Below are positions 1 through 7,857 of a DNA stretch of 64,000 nt, piece by piece. The notes beneath the pieces were generated by a model. It saw nothing but the letters and a program-made list of their open reading frames with translations, had not been told where the DNA came from and searched no databases. Every line of letters starts with the position of its first letter. Position 1 is the first letter of the stretch. The stretch is from Lysinibacillus sp. FSL W8-0992 (GTDB taxonomy: Bacteria > Bacillota > Bacilli > Bacillales_A > Planococcaceae), in NCBI RefSeq assembly GCF_038008685.1, contig NZ_JBBOZQ010000001.1:1116001-1180000 (forward strand). The letters are read 5' to 3'. Both the position numbers and the translations under genes were made by a program.

Positions 1-1
1 C

Positions 2-466
2 ATGCTAACATTTGAACAAAAACAAGCGATAATTGAATCGTTTTCAGAATTAACGAGAAAAGAAATTTCGATGAAACGAGTGAATTATCATTTTATGGAC
101 AGTCTGTTTGAAAAAACGATTGTCGTTGAAAAATTGCATCCAAACGGAAATGGTTTTGTCTTTGTAGGGGATTTATTGCGCTACGAAAATGAGGCAAATG
201 ATAAAGGATTAGTAAATATTCGTGATTACGATGAGCAACAGCTACGTACCATTATTGAAGATGCGATTACGTATTTAGGTGAGGAACAAGAGGAAGAAGA
301 ACCGATTATTGAGACTTGGCGTAATCGTGAAGGTGATCAATTAGAGCTTGCTTTTGAACAACGTTCATGGAATGTGTATCATCGAGATAATCTAGAAGAA
401 GCCTTTGGCACGTATGATGCGGCAAAAGAATATTTATTGGAAGAAGGCTTTCGTAAAAAGAACTAA
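2..466 (+). CDS. Hypothetical acidic protein (start uncertain)
   Basis: An open frame of 154 codons begins with an ATG at the second base of the window, so the ribosome binding site and possibly more of the N-terminus lie outside; the true start cannot be decided. The product is soluble and acidic, with a glutamate-rich stretch (EEQEEEEP) around residue 95-102, and no membrane segment or signal peptide. I do not recognise the family. It is followed 22 bp later by a small membrane protein gene and then mhqD, all in the same direction. Coding character looks real: codon use is like the neighbours and the stop is followed at once by a G-rich ribosome binding site for the next gene. Confidence 0.6.
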   Translation: MLTFEQKQAIIESFSELTRKEISMKRVNYHFMDSLFEKTIVVEKLHPNGNGFVFVGDLLRYENEANDKGLVNIRDYDEQQLRTIIEDAITYLGEEQEEEEPIIETWRNREGDQLELAFEQRSWNVYHRDNLEEAFGTYDAAKEYLLEEGFRKKN

Positions 467-488
467 GTAATATGGGGGAAAACGCGTA

Positions 489-680
489 ATGAGTGGTAAA
501 AAATTGGTGGGGGTTGTACTTATTGTTTTAGTAATTGCATGCTTATTTTCAGTTTTTACGATTCAAAATTTCTATAAAAACAATGAAGAACAGCCAAATA
601 GCGAAAATCGTGAAGTTAATAAGTCAAAAAGTTTGAATTTAATTTTACCACAAGCTACAATTATCTCGGATTCAAGATAA
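489..680 (+). CDS. Small single-pass membrane protein
   Basis: A 63-codon gene starts at ATG behind a G-rich site (GGGGGAAAA) about 6 bp upstream. Residues 5-27 form one hydrophobic helix (VGVVLIVLVIACLFSVFTI), followed by a polar tail rich in N, E, K and S. This is the layout of a small N-anchored membrane or lipoprotein-like peptide; no lipobox is obvious although a cysteine (AC) lies within the helix. Function unknown. Its last ~25 codons overlap the promoter and operator of the next gene (-35 at 633, -10 at 656, palindrome at 662-679), so the 3' end of this gene may be constrained by regulation as well as by protein sequence. Confidence 0.5.
   Translation: MSGKKLVGVVLIVLVIACLFSVFTIQNFYKNNEEQPNSENREVNKSKSLNLILPQATIISDSR
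633..679 (+). promoter_or_regulatory. mhqD promoter with MhqR-like operator
   Basis: A sigma-A promoter is visible: TTGAAT at 633-638, a 17-bp spacer, TACAAT at 656-661. Directly downstream, 662-679 reads TATCTCGGATTCAAGATA, which matches the palindrome I know for the B. subtilis quinone-responsive repressor MhqR (TATCTCGAATTCGAGATA) at 16 of 18 positions. It lies over the expected transcription start, so it would repress. A second copy is in front of azoR at 42203-42220. The motif comparison is from memory. Confidence 0.65.
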
Positions 681-698
681 TTGAAAGGTGATGTGTTC

Positions 699-1304
699 AT
701 GCAACATATATTTCATAAAGGAACAGATGAAACAAAGCCTACCTTATTGTTATTACACGGTACAGGTGGAGACGAACATTCTTTAGTTAGCCTTGCAAAA
801 GAAATTGATGCAACAGCTAATGTTTTAAGTGTACGCGGTAATGTATTAGAAAACGGTATGCCTCGGTTTTTCCGTCGTTTAGCTGAAGGTGTTTTTGATA
901 TAGAAGATTTAATTTTCCGTACGCAAGAATTACAAAGCTTTTTGGCAACAGCTGCACAGCAATACGGTTTTGATCGTACACGCATAGTAGCACTTGGCTA
1001 CTCTAATGGGGCAAACATTGCTGCAAGTTTATTATTCCATTTTGAAGATGCATTGGCAGGGGCGATTTTACATCATCCAATGGTGCCGAGACGTGGAATT
1101 GAACTTCCTGCATTAGCTAATACGCCTGTATTTATTGCAGCCGGAACAAATGATCCAATGTGTTCAGCACAGGAATCAGAGGATTTAGAGTCGCTATTAT
1201 CTGGTGCAGGCGCTAATGTAACAACAGCATGGTTTAACTATGGTCACCAGCTTACAATGCCTGAAGTAGACTCAGCAAGAGAGTGGTATCGTAAATATTT
1301 TTAA
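699..1304 (+). CDS. mhqD: MhqD-family carboxylesterase / alpha-beta hydrolase
   Basis: A 201-residue cytoplasmic alpha/beta hydrolase. The start chosen is ATG at 699, with AAAGGTG 8 bp upstream; an in-frame TTG at 681 has no usable site. The nucleophile elbow is GYSNGAN (Ser about 96), with the acid in AAGTNDP (Asp about 146) and the histidine in NYGHQL (His about 177), a complete Ser-Asp-His triad; LLHGTGG near residue 20 is the oxyanion region. Length and motifs fit the MhqD (YodD-type) esterases of B. subtilis, which belong to the MhqR regulon induced by methylhydroquinone and other electrophiles. The MhqR-like operator immediately upstream supports the same role here. Actual substrate is unknown. 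Confidence 0.8.
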   Translation: MQHIFHKGTDETKPTLLLLHGTGGDEHSLVSLAKEIDATANVLSVRGNVLENGMPRFFRRLAEGVFDIEDLIFRTQELQSFLATAAQQYGFDRTRIVALGYSNGANIAASLLFHFEDALAGAILHHPMVPRRGIELPALANTPVFIAAGTNDPMCSAQESEDLESLLSGAGANVTTAWFNYGHQLTMPEVDSAREWYRKYF

Positions 1305-1307
1305 ACG

Positions 1308-1348
1308 AAAAAACCGAGAACGCTGTAAATTAGCATTCTCGGTTTTTT
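1308..1348. terminator. Bidirectional terminator between mhqD and the MMPL gene
   Basis: Arms AAAAAACCGAGAA(C)GCT and AGCATTCTCGGTTTTTT form a long stem with an A-tract on one side and a T-tract on the other, so it can act for both convergent genes. Confidence 0.85.
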
Positions 1349-1359
1349 GTTTGTAGAAA

Positions 1360-3468
1360 TTACTTCTTCTTAGCAAAGGGTAGCCACCAATTCCAGTCGC
1401 CAAATAGCTTCATAAGACTTGGGACAAGCATAAGGCGAATAATTGTAGCGTCAATCGCGATTGCAATGGCAATACCAACACCGATTTGCTTTACAGGCAT
1501 AACGTCGGTAAAAGCAAATGCGCCAGTAATAACGATCATAATAAGCGCAGCAGATGTAATGATACGGCTAGTAGATGTAAGTCCCTCTACTGTTGCACGA
1601 GTATTATCCGCACCTTTTTGATATTCCTCTTGTATTCGAGATATTAAAAATACTTCATAGTCCATACTCAAACCAAATACAAGGCAAAATACAATAACCG
1701 GAATGATGAGGACAATTGTGCCAGCCTCTATTCCGAAATGTCCATATTGGAATATATATACGAGTATCCCAAACGCTGAGGATAACCCAATAATATTCAT
1801 AATGATTGCTTTGAGAGGAATTAAAACCGAACGGAAAGCAAGCATTAAAATAAAGAACGTTGACACGATAATAATCAAAACAGCGAATACGATTTTATCC
1901 GCAATTTCATCGAAAATCTCTTGATTGAATTTACCTTGTCCACCTAGTTTAAAATCGACGTTTAAATCTTTGTCCATCCATGTTCTTGCAAATTTTTGTG
2001 CGGCAGAGGACGAACCAGCTACATTTAATGTAATAGGGATAAACAATTGTGTATCCTTCGAAAAGGTATCAATAAGTGGTTTTAATTGTTCTGCAACTTG
2101 TGGCATTTCTAAAGATGCTGTTAATTCCTCTGGCGATTTTATATTAGAAGCCGTATAAATAGTTGATACTTGATCAACGAGTGGATCGTCAAGAAGCTGT
2201 TCTTGTATATCAAACAGTAGCTCTCTTGCCTTCTCATCCTCCCAGCCATCTTTACGTTCAGCGAGTAAATATAAAATCGAAGTATCACCGAGCCCAAACG
2301 TGTCATCTAATTTATCGTATGCTGCACGAGCATCATATTTAGTTGGTAAAGAATCCACTTGAGGTATAGCTAGTTTAATATCCTTTAATGGAATCATACC
2401 GATACCAAGTAACAATAATGCGACAATGACAATCGATACAGGTCGTTTCATAACAAAGCCAGCAAAACTGCGCCAACGATTTGTCCCACCTGGCTTTACG
2501 CGTATTATGCGCCACTTATTTAGACGGTCTCCCAACACCATCATTGTAGCAGGTAATAAAGTGAGACCTGACAACACTGCGAATAACACGACAATTGTGC
2601 CGCCTAGTGCAATATTGCGGAAAATTTCAACGTCAATAACAATCATGGCCCCAAGACCAATCATGACACAAACAGCAGAAAAGATTATTGAACGGCCAGC
2701 TGTCTGGATAGCAATTTGTATCGCATCGGCAACTGTAGAATGACCACGTTCTTCGCGATAGCGATTAATAAATAGTAGAGCGAAGTCAATACTGAGGGCA
2801 AGTCCTAGCATTGGCACAATGTTTAACACAAAAATAGATAAGTTAACGCTACCACTAAGTAGTGTCAACAGTCCGAATGCTGTGACAACCGTAACGACAC
2901 CAATTATAATTGGCAAAATTGCAGCTACAACGGTACCAAAGGCTAGTAATAGTACGACGATAGCGATTGGTAAACCAATTGCTTCAGCAGAAGCCAAGTC
3001 TTTTTGGCTAGCTTCATTTATATCCTCAGAAATCACAGGTCCACCTGTAATACTAATGCCATCCTCTTCAACTAATGTGCGAACTTCTTTTACTGTATCG
3101 GGCAAATTTTCAATGTTATTTTTAAAATGTACCATGGCATAGGCGATACCGTTCTTTTGTAGCGAAGAATCATCCAATGGTGACTGGATTGAATGGATTT
3201 CTTGAATGTCATTGAGTTTTTGTAAGGTGTCTTCGATTTTTTTATTGTCTACTTGGTCAAAGACAACCATTATAGTTTCGGCAGGTAAGTCGAATGTTTT
3301 TGCTAGTTCATTTGTGACATAGGTATGATCAGCTTCAACAAAAAAGCCATCTCCATGCAGTTTGCTCGGAAGCTGTATAGCAAACACAGCCATTGCGATA
3401 AAAATAACAACCCAAATTGCAACGATAGCTTTCGCATGTGCAGTGATAAAAGCTGAAAAAGTTTTCAT
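1360..3468 (-). CDS. MMPL/RND-family membrane transporter
   Basis: A 702-residue polytopic membrane protein of the MMPL branch of the RND superfamily (YdfJ-like in Bacillus). Two homologous halves are visible, each with a single N-terminal helix, a large external loop (about residues 35-160 and 370-510) and a block of five helices (about 165-345 and 520-690). The second half carries the conserved FGLSMDYEVFLISR signature and the first SIDFALLFINRYREE, the Asp-containing helix-4 motif linked to proton coupling. The start at 3468 (MKTFSAF) follows a G-rich site; a longer frame reaching 3549 lacks one. Probably exports lipids or hydrophobic compounds; substrate not predictable. It is monocistronic and convergent with mhqD, so an electrophile-stress link is possible but unproven. 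Confidence 0.85.
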   Translation of the reverse strand: MKTFSAFITAHAKAIVAIWVVIFIAMAVFAIQLPSKLHGDGFFVEADHTYVTNELAKTFDLPAETIMVVFDQVDNKKIEDTLQKLNDIQEIHSIQSPLDDSSLQKNGIAYAMVHFKNNIENLPDTVKEVRTLVEEDGISITGGPVISEDINEASQKDLASAEAIGLPIAIVVLLLAFGTVVAAILPIIIGVVTVVTAFGLLTLLSGSVNLSIFVLNIVPMLGLALSIDFALLFINRYREERGHSTVADAIQIAIQTAGRSIIFSAVCVMIGLGAMIVIDVEIFRNIALGGTIVVLFAVLSGLTLLPATMMVLGDRLNKWRIIRVKPGGTNRWRSFAGFVMKRPVSIVIVALLLLGIGMIPLKDIKLAIPQVDSLPTKYDARAAYDKLDDTFGLGDTSILYLLAERKDGWEDEKARELLFDIQEQLLDDPLVDQVSTIYTASNIKSPEELTASLEMPQVAEQLKPLIDTFSKDTQLFIPITLNVAGSSSAAQKFARTWMDKDLNVDFKLGGQGKFNQEIFDEIADKIVFAVLIIIVSTFFILMLAFRSVLIPLKAIIMNIIGLSSAFGILVYIFQYGHFGIEAGTIVLIIPVIVFCLVFGLSMDYEVFLISRIQEEYQKGADNTRATVEGLTSTSRIITSAALIMIVITGAFAFTDVMPVKQIGVGIAIAIAIDATIIRLMLVPSLMKLFGDWNWWLPFAKKK

Positions 3469-3582
3469 AATAATAAAGCATCCCCCTTTTAAACCAGTGT
3501 AAAGGATGTGTCGCTTTTTGTCGTGTGACAAAGTAAAACTCCTACTCAAACGGCAATTTTCCTAAAGTGTAAAAAAACAATG

Positions 3583-3690
3583 CGCTTTCCGCGGGCACGG
3601 AGTTAGACGCAACCGTCTTCGTGGATTTTTACTTGGAGTTTGCAAAGGGCTACGCCTAATTGTGTGAGAATTGTGTGAGTGCCTGTCACT
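3583..3690. repeat. Degenerate copy of the long palindromic repeat plus short GTGCC palindrome
   Basis: The segment from 3583 carries GCTTTCCGCGGGCACG and decayed downstream sequence, like the first half of the long repeats at 14256 and 14489. At about 3660-3690 it is joined to TTGTGTGAGTGCCTGTCACT, a member of the short GTGCC palindrome family also seen near 30882, 48975, 51611, 51805 and 59204. Confidence 0.6.
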
Positions 3691-3722
3691 AAAAAAGGCA
3701 CTTTCTGTGAGTAGAAAGTGCC
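3691..3722 (-). terminator. Terminator of the pit operon
   Basis: On the minus strand GGCACTTTCT / AGAAAGTGCC forms a 10-bp stem with a 6-nt loop followed by six T residues, just after the pit stop codon. Confidence 0.85.
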
Positions 3723-3729
3723 GTAACAT

Positions 3730-4746
3730 CTAGAAGAATAAAGATAATATAAGGTAAATAACGGATGCCATAACAGCTGAAATTGGCATTGTAATAATCC
3801 ATGTTGTCACAATTTTACGTGCCATTCCCCAGTTTACACCACGAACACGCTGTGCTGAACCAACGCCCATGATTGATGAAGAAATAACGTGTGTTGTCGA
3901 TACTGGTAAGTGAACTAATGTCGCACCGAAAATAACAGTAGCAGAAGCTAAATCCGCTGCAACGCCATTAACAGGACGGATTTTCATAATTTTACCGCCG
4001 ACTGTTTTAATGATTTTATAGCCACCAATAGAAGTACCAAGACCCATGGCAATTGCCGCAGCAGCTCGAACCCAGAAAGGAATATCATCCCCAGTGTGTA
4101 AGCCTCCAGCAATTAACGCCATTGTCATAATACCCATTGCTTTTTGCGCGTCATTTGTACCGTGTGTAAACGATTGAATAGCCGCTGTAAAAATTTGCAT
4201 TGTACGGAAGCCTTTATTCGTACGATATAGATTTAAGTTTTTAAACCATAATTTAAACAGAGACATCATAAGAAAGCCGGCACAAATCGCGATGATTGGT
4301 GAAAATACTAAAGCCATAATAATTTTTGTAAAACCACCGTAGTTAAGTACGCCAAAGCCTGCAGAAGCAACTGCTGCACCGGCAATTGAACCGATTAATG
4401 TATGTGAAGAACTTGATGGGATACCAAAGTACCAAGTAAGTAGGTTCCAAATAATAGCCGAAATTAATGCGGCTAAAATAACGACAGAACCTGTTGTATC
4501 TCCTTGAAATGCATTTAAAGAGAATGGATCTACAATATCTTTTGTTAGAGCCTTTGCTACACCAACGAAAGTAATAGCACCGATGAAGTTCATCGTCGCC
4601 GCCATAATAATGGCAACGCGTGGAGGCAATGCTCTAGTTGAAACCGAAGTTGCGATAGCATTTGCTGTATCGTGGAAACCGTTGATAAAGTCAAATGTTA
4701 GGGCAAAGATGACGACCAATACGGTTAGTATAATTATTGTATTCAT
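3730..4746 (-). CDS. pit: PiT-family inorganic phosphate transporter
   Basis: A 338-residue membrane protein of the PiT (PHO4) family, a low-affinity metal-phosphate:proton symporter. The two inverted family signatures are present: GFHDTANAIATSVSTRAL near residues 23-40 and FTHGTNDAQKAMG near 193-205. About ten hydrophobic helices are evident. It is the second gene of a two-gene operon, 20 bp behind a DUF47 gene, the standard Bacillus arrangement (ykaA-pit), in which the DUF47 protein is thought to modulate the transporter. ATG start with AGGAG upstream. Terminated by the hairpin at 3691-3722. Confidence 0.93.
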   Translation of the reverse strand: MNTIIILTVLVVIFALTFDFINGFHDTANAIATSVSTRALPPRVAIIMAATMNFIGAITFVGVAKALTKDIVDPFSLNAFQGDTTGSVVILAALISAIIWNLLTWYFGIPSSSSHTLIGSIAGAAVASAGFGVLNYGGFTKIIMALVFSPIIAICAGFLMMSLFKLWFKNLNLYRTNKGFRTMQIFTAAIQSFTHGTNDAQKAMGIMTMALIAGGLHTGDDIPFWVRAAAAIAMGLGTSIGGYKIIKTVGGKIMKIRPVNGVAADLASATVIFGATLVHLPVSTTHVISSSIMGVGSAQRVRGVNWGMARKIVTTWIITMPISAVMASVIYLILSLFF

Positions 4747-4766
4747 TGTAAGTGACCCACTCCTAA

Positions 4767-5387
4767 TTACGCGTTACGCATGATAATTGTTTCCATTGTG
4801 TTTGCAACGTTTTGACAATAATCAGCGATATCCTCTAGTTGTTCATAAATATCTTTAAACTTAATAATGCGGATTGGATCTTTTTCATTTAAAAACAATT
4901 GCTTAATCGAAGTTCTTTGTACTTCGTCACATTCGCGCTCATAGTCTTTTATTAAAATTGCATGTGGGCGCATGCCGATAAGATTTTTTTTCTTTAACTC
5001 TTCAGTAGCTTTAACAATTTCGTCGGCACTTTTTGAAATATAGCCTAAGAAAATACGCATCGCTTCGTCAACTTCTGTTAAGGAGAACATTTCAAAGTGA
5101 GCGATACAATGCTCCGTACCATCTAACACGTCGTCCATACGGATTGCGAATTCTAAAATATCCTCGCGCTCAATCGGTGTCATAAATGATTTGTTTAGCA
5201 TCACGATAAGTTCATGAATAAGTTTATCGCCAGCTGTTTCGTAATTCTTCATTGTAATGCTAATCTCTTTTAAGTCAGCTACACTTGTAATACGAAAATC
5301 ATTTGCGTAATGTACGGCCTCTCTCATGTTTTCTGCAATTTTATGCAATGCTATAAAGAAAGGGTCTTGTTTTTTTGAGTTAAGCAT
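4767..5387 (-). CDS. DUF47 (PhoU-like) regulator of phosphate transport
   Basis: A 206-residue all-helical cytoplasmic protein of the DUF47/YkaA family, distantly related to PhoU. Conserved acidic/charged patterns typical of PhoU-type metal-binding helices are visible (EFAIRMDDVLDG near 80; DIYEQLEDIADYCQNVANT near 183-201). AGGAGG precedes the ATG by 11 bp. First gene of the operon with pit, so it very likely acts on Pit activity; the mechanism for the family is not settled. Confidence 0.9.
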   Translation of the reverse strand: MLNSKKQDPFFIALHKIAENMREAVHYANDFRITSVADLKEISITMKNYETAGDKLIHELIVMLNKSFMTPIEREDILEFAIRMDDVLDGTEHCIAHFEMFSLTEVDEAMRIFLGYISKSADEIVKATEELKKKNLIGMRPHAILIKDYERECDEVQRTSIKQLFLNEKDPIRIIKFKDIYEQLEDIADYCQNVANTMETIIMRNA

Positions 5388-5808
5388 GTAAATGAAATCC
5401 TCCTGGATGTATATAAAATAATCAACCTTTAAACTTTACTATCATAACAAAATCTTTCGTTTATCTACATAAAATTTATCTTCTCTACATAAAACTTTAC
5501 AATCCTGTAATATACAATTTGTTCACAAATATGCTGTTTTGTATGTGTATTTATTCCTATTAGTACAGAAAAACGCCTATATAATAAGTATTTTTGAGAA
5601 AAATATAGTCTGTTTAGTACAGAATGTAACATTTACAATCACTCGATTATACTTGCGTGTAAAATTGAATTGTAAAGGTATTGTAAAGAAACGCCCCTTA
5701 AACATAGTGTTCCCTATTTTCTTAAGAATATCTTCATTTTTATCCTTCCATATTTTTAAGAATTATTTTCTACAATTAGAAAGTACGAGAAAGGGGCATT
5801 AAGACAAA
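5388..5808. other. 421-bp divergent intergenic region with direct repeats
   Basis: AT-rich region between the phosphate operon and the divergent ABC operon. It holds CTACATAAAA at 5465 and 5485, a direct repeat with an exact 20-bp period (two helical turns) on the pit side, and TTAGTACAGAA at 5560 and 5614 on the ABC side. These resemble operators but I do not recognise the protein. An open frame at 5539-5802 lacks a ribosome binding site and looks accidental. Confidence 0.45.
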
Positions 5809-6495
5809 ATGATTCAAGTCGAGAACTTACAACATACATTTTTAATTGGGAAAAAAGGCAAGGAAAAGCATGTACCTGTATTAAAGGGTGTCAATTTTGA
5901 AGTGAAGAAAGGAGAGATTGTCGCAATTGTCGGCAAAAGTGGCTCGGGAAAATCAACATTGCTTCAAACTTTAGCAGGGTTTATGAAGGCTGAACAAGGC
6001 TCTATTAAGGTGAATGGGCAAGAGACAGCCAAACTTAATGAAACAGAGAGTGCAGCTTTTCGATTGCGACAGTTCGGTTTTATTTTTCAAAACTTTCAAC
6101 TCATGCCAGGTTTAACGGCATTTGAGAATATTGAATTGCCTTTGAAATTGCAAGGTGCTAGCAAAGCTATACGTAAAGAAAAAGTGAAGAAGATAATGGA
6201 CAAGGTTGGATTAACTGCAGTAGCTGACCATTATCCAAATGAATTATCAGGCGGTCAACAACAGCGTGTAAGTATTGCAAGAGCATTGATTACCAATCCT
6301 CCAATATTGCTTGCAGATGAGCCAACGGGGAGTTTGGATTCTGAAACAGAACAAGATATTTTACTCCTAATTCAAAGCTTAAATCGTGAGCTTGGCTTAA
6401 CTTTTGTTATTATTACGCACGATGAAGAAGTGGCGACTATTGCTCATCGACGTTTCAGAATGTATGATGGCGAGCTTGTAAAGGAGGTAGAATAA
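5809..6495 (+). CDS. MacB/LolD-type ABC transporter ATP-binding protein
   Basis: A 228-residue ABC ATPase. Walker A GKSGSGKST lies at residues 42-50, the Q-loop at FQNFQLMPG (about 93), the signature LSGGQQQR at about 144, Walker B ILLADEPTGSLD at about 163 and the switch histidine in ITHDEE near 205. The LADEPTGSLD wording and ~225-residue length are those of the MacB/LolD/FtsE branch, which pairs with FtsX-type permeases. It is followed after 1 bp by such a permease. Likely role: export or extraction of a peptide, antibiotic or lipoprotein substrate; which one is unknown. Confidence 0.9.
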   Translation: MIQVENLQHTFLIGKKGKEKHVPVLKGVNFEVKKGEIVAIVGKSGSGKSTLLQTLAGFMKAEQGSIKVNGQETAKLNETESAAFRLRQFGFIFQNFQLMPGLTAFENIELPLKLQGASKAIRKEKVKKIMDKVGLTAVADHYPNELSGGQQQRVSIARALITNPPILLADEPTGSLDSETEQDILLLIQSLNRELGLTFVIITHDEEVATIAHRRFRMYDGELVKEVE

Positions 6496-6496
6496 C

Positions 6497-7816
6497 ATGA
6501 TATGGAAAGATCAACTAGACTTTGTTATACAACATATAAAGAAAAATAAATTACGGGTATTTATGACGGTGCTGGCTGCAACAATGGGTTGTGCGTTTTT
6601 AATTGTCCTGGCATCCGTAGGGTTTGGACTACAGGATTCGATTCGTAACGAAATACTTTCGGATGAAAATGTAACAAAAATACAAGTATATGATGGCTCA
6701 CAATTTACAGAGCAACAGAAAGATGAAATAAAGTCGATAGAAAATGTTAACACAGTGCTTGAAACGATTACAGTTAATGCAAGTGCACACTCTTATTTTG
6801 AAGATCGTGATGCAAATTCAAACTTAATCTTAACGAATATGAAAGATTTTAAAGATGTAACTGGGAAACTTGCGCAAGGACAGTATCCAACAAAGCCGAA
6901 TGAGATTATTGTTGGATATCATTTCGGCCAAACTTTATTAAACGACGCTGATCGCGATAAGATTAAAGAAAAAAGTAAAAAGGCTGAGGCAGAGGGAACG
7001 TATTATGATGGTAATGAAGAAGGATATAAACAGTCTGTCATTGGTAAAGAGATTGAGTTATCTTTAATATCTAATTCAAATGGAACATCTGAAACTGAAA
7101 AGGTGAAATATACGATTGTCGGTGTGACGAAGAAGCCTTCTTATGATTGGATGATTGACAATACAGTTTATATGGATTCAAAACAGAAAGAGGCAATAGG
7201 TAGCAGTTTTGCGGCATTAGATGATGTACCAGAAGATGAAGTATTTAATTCGGAATTTAATATATATGCAGACAGTTTAGAGCACGTAAAGCCTATTTTG
7301 GAAAAGCTAAAAGACAAAGGCTACAATGTGTATTCAGTGACTGAGCAATTAGATCAAATGGATGTATTTTTCCTTGTATTAAAGATTGGCTTAATTTTTG
7401 TTGGAACAATTGCCGTATTAATCGCCTCTATTGGGATTTTTAATACGATGACTATGGCGGTTACAGAGCGTACACGTGAAATTGGCGTATTAAAGGCAAT
7501 CGGAGCGAGTCCAAAGCTTATTCAACGATTATTTTTAATGGAAAGTACATTTATCGGCATTTTTGGAACAATCATTGCCGTAGTGATTTCGTATGCTATT
7601 AGCTTTACGGCAAATGCGATTTTACCGTTAATTTTAAAAGCGGCAACAGGTGAAGATGCGTTTGGTTCGTCTGATATTACATTTTCACTTATTCCATGGC
7701 AGCTCGTTCTTATTGCGTCTGCTATCAGTATTGGTGTTGCTATGGTTTCTGGCTACCGACCAGCTCGTAAAGCAACAAAAATCGATGTTATCCAAGCATT
7801 GCGACAAGAGCTATAA
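6497..7816 (+). CDS. FtsX/MacB-type ABC transporter permease
   Basis: A 439-residue permease with the MacB topology: one N-terminal helix (about residues 20-42), a large external domain (about 45-285, MacB_PCD-like) and three C-terminal helices (about 290-425) holding the FtsX signature ATEIGVLKAIGAS-like segment (TERTREIGVLKAIGAS near 325-340). The last residues (RPARKATKIDVIQALRQ) match the conserved C-terminal coupling motif of the family. AAGGAGG lies in the end of the upstream ATPase gene. The pair is complete without a membrane-fusion partner, as usual in Gram-positives. Confidence 0.9.
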   Translation: MIWKDQLDFVIQHIKKNKLRVFMTVLAATMGCAFLIVLASVGFGLQDSIRNEILSDENVTKIQVYDGSQFTEQQKDEIKSIENVNTVLETITVNASAHSYFEDRDANSNLILTNMKDFKDVTGKLAQGQYPTKPNEIIVGYHFGQTLLNDADRDKIKEKSKKAEAEGTYYDGNEEGYKQSVIGKEIELSLISNSNGTSETEKVKYTIVGVTKKPSYDWMIDNTVYMDSKQKEAIGSSFAALDDVPEDEVFNSEFNIYADSLEHVKPILEKLKDKGYNVYSVTEQLDQMDVFFLVLKIGLIFVGTIAVLIASIGIFNTMTMAVTERTREIGVLKAIGASPKLIQRLFLMESTFIGIFGTIIAVVISYAISFTANAILPLILKAATGEDAFGSSDITFSLIPWQLVLIASAISIGVAMVSGYRPARKATKIDVIQALRQEL

Positions 7817-7818
7817 AA

Positions 7819-7851
7819 AGAACCCGAGGCACATAATGCGCCTCGGGTTCT
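7819..7851 (-). terminator. Terminator of the methyltransferase gene (possibly bidirectional)
   Basis: Perfect 12-bp arms AGAACCCGAGGC / GCCTCGGGTTCT. On the minus strand a T-run follows; on the plus strand the T-tract is poor, so it mainly serves the minus-strand gene but may also stop the ABC operon. Confidence 0.8.
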
Positions 7852-7857
7852 CATAGT

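Noticed and set aside
1703..3142. Several plus-strand frames within the MMPL gene
   Set aside because: All antisense to a well-defined transporter gene and without start signals.
5539..5802. 87-codon frame before the ABC ATPase gene
   Set aside because: No ribosome binding site, composition of AT-rich spacer, and it spans apparent promoter repeats.
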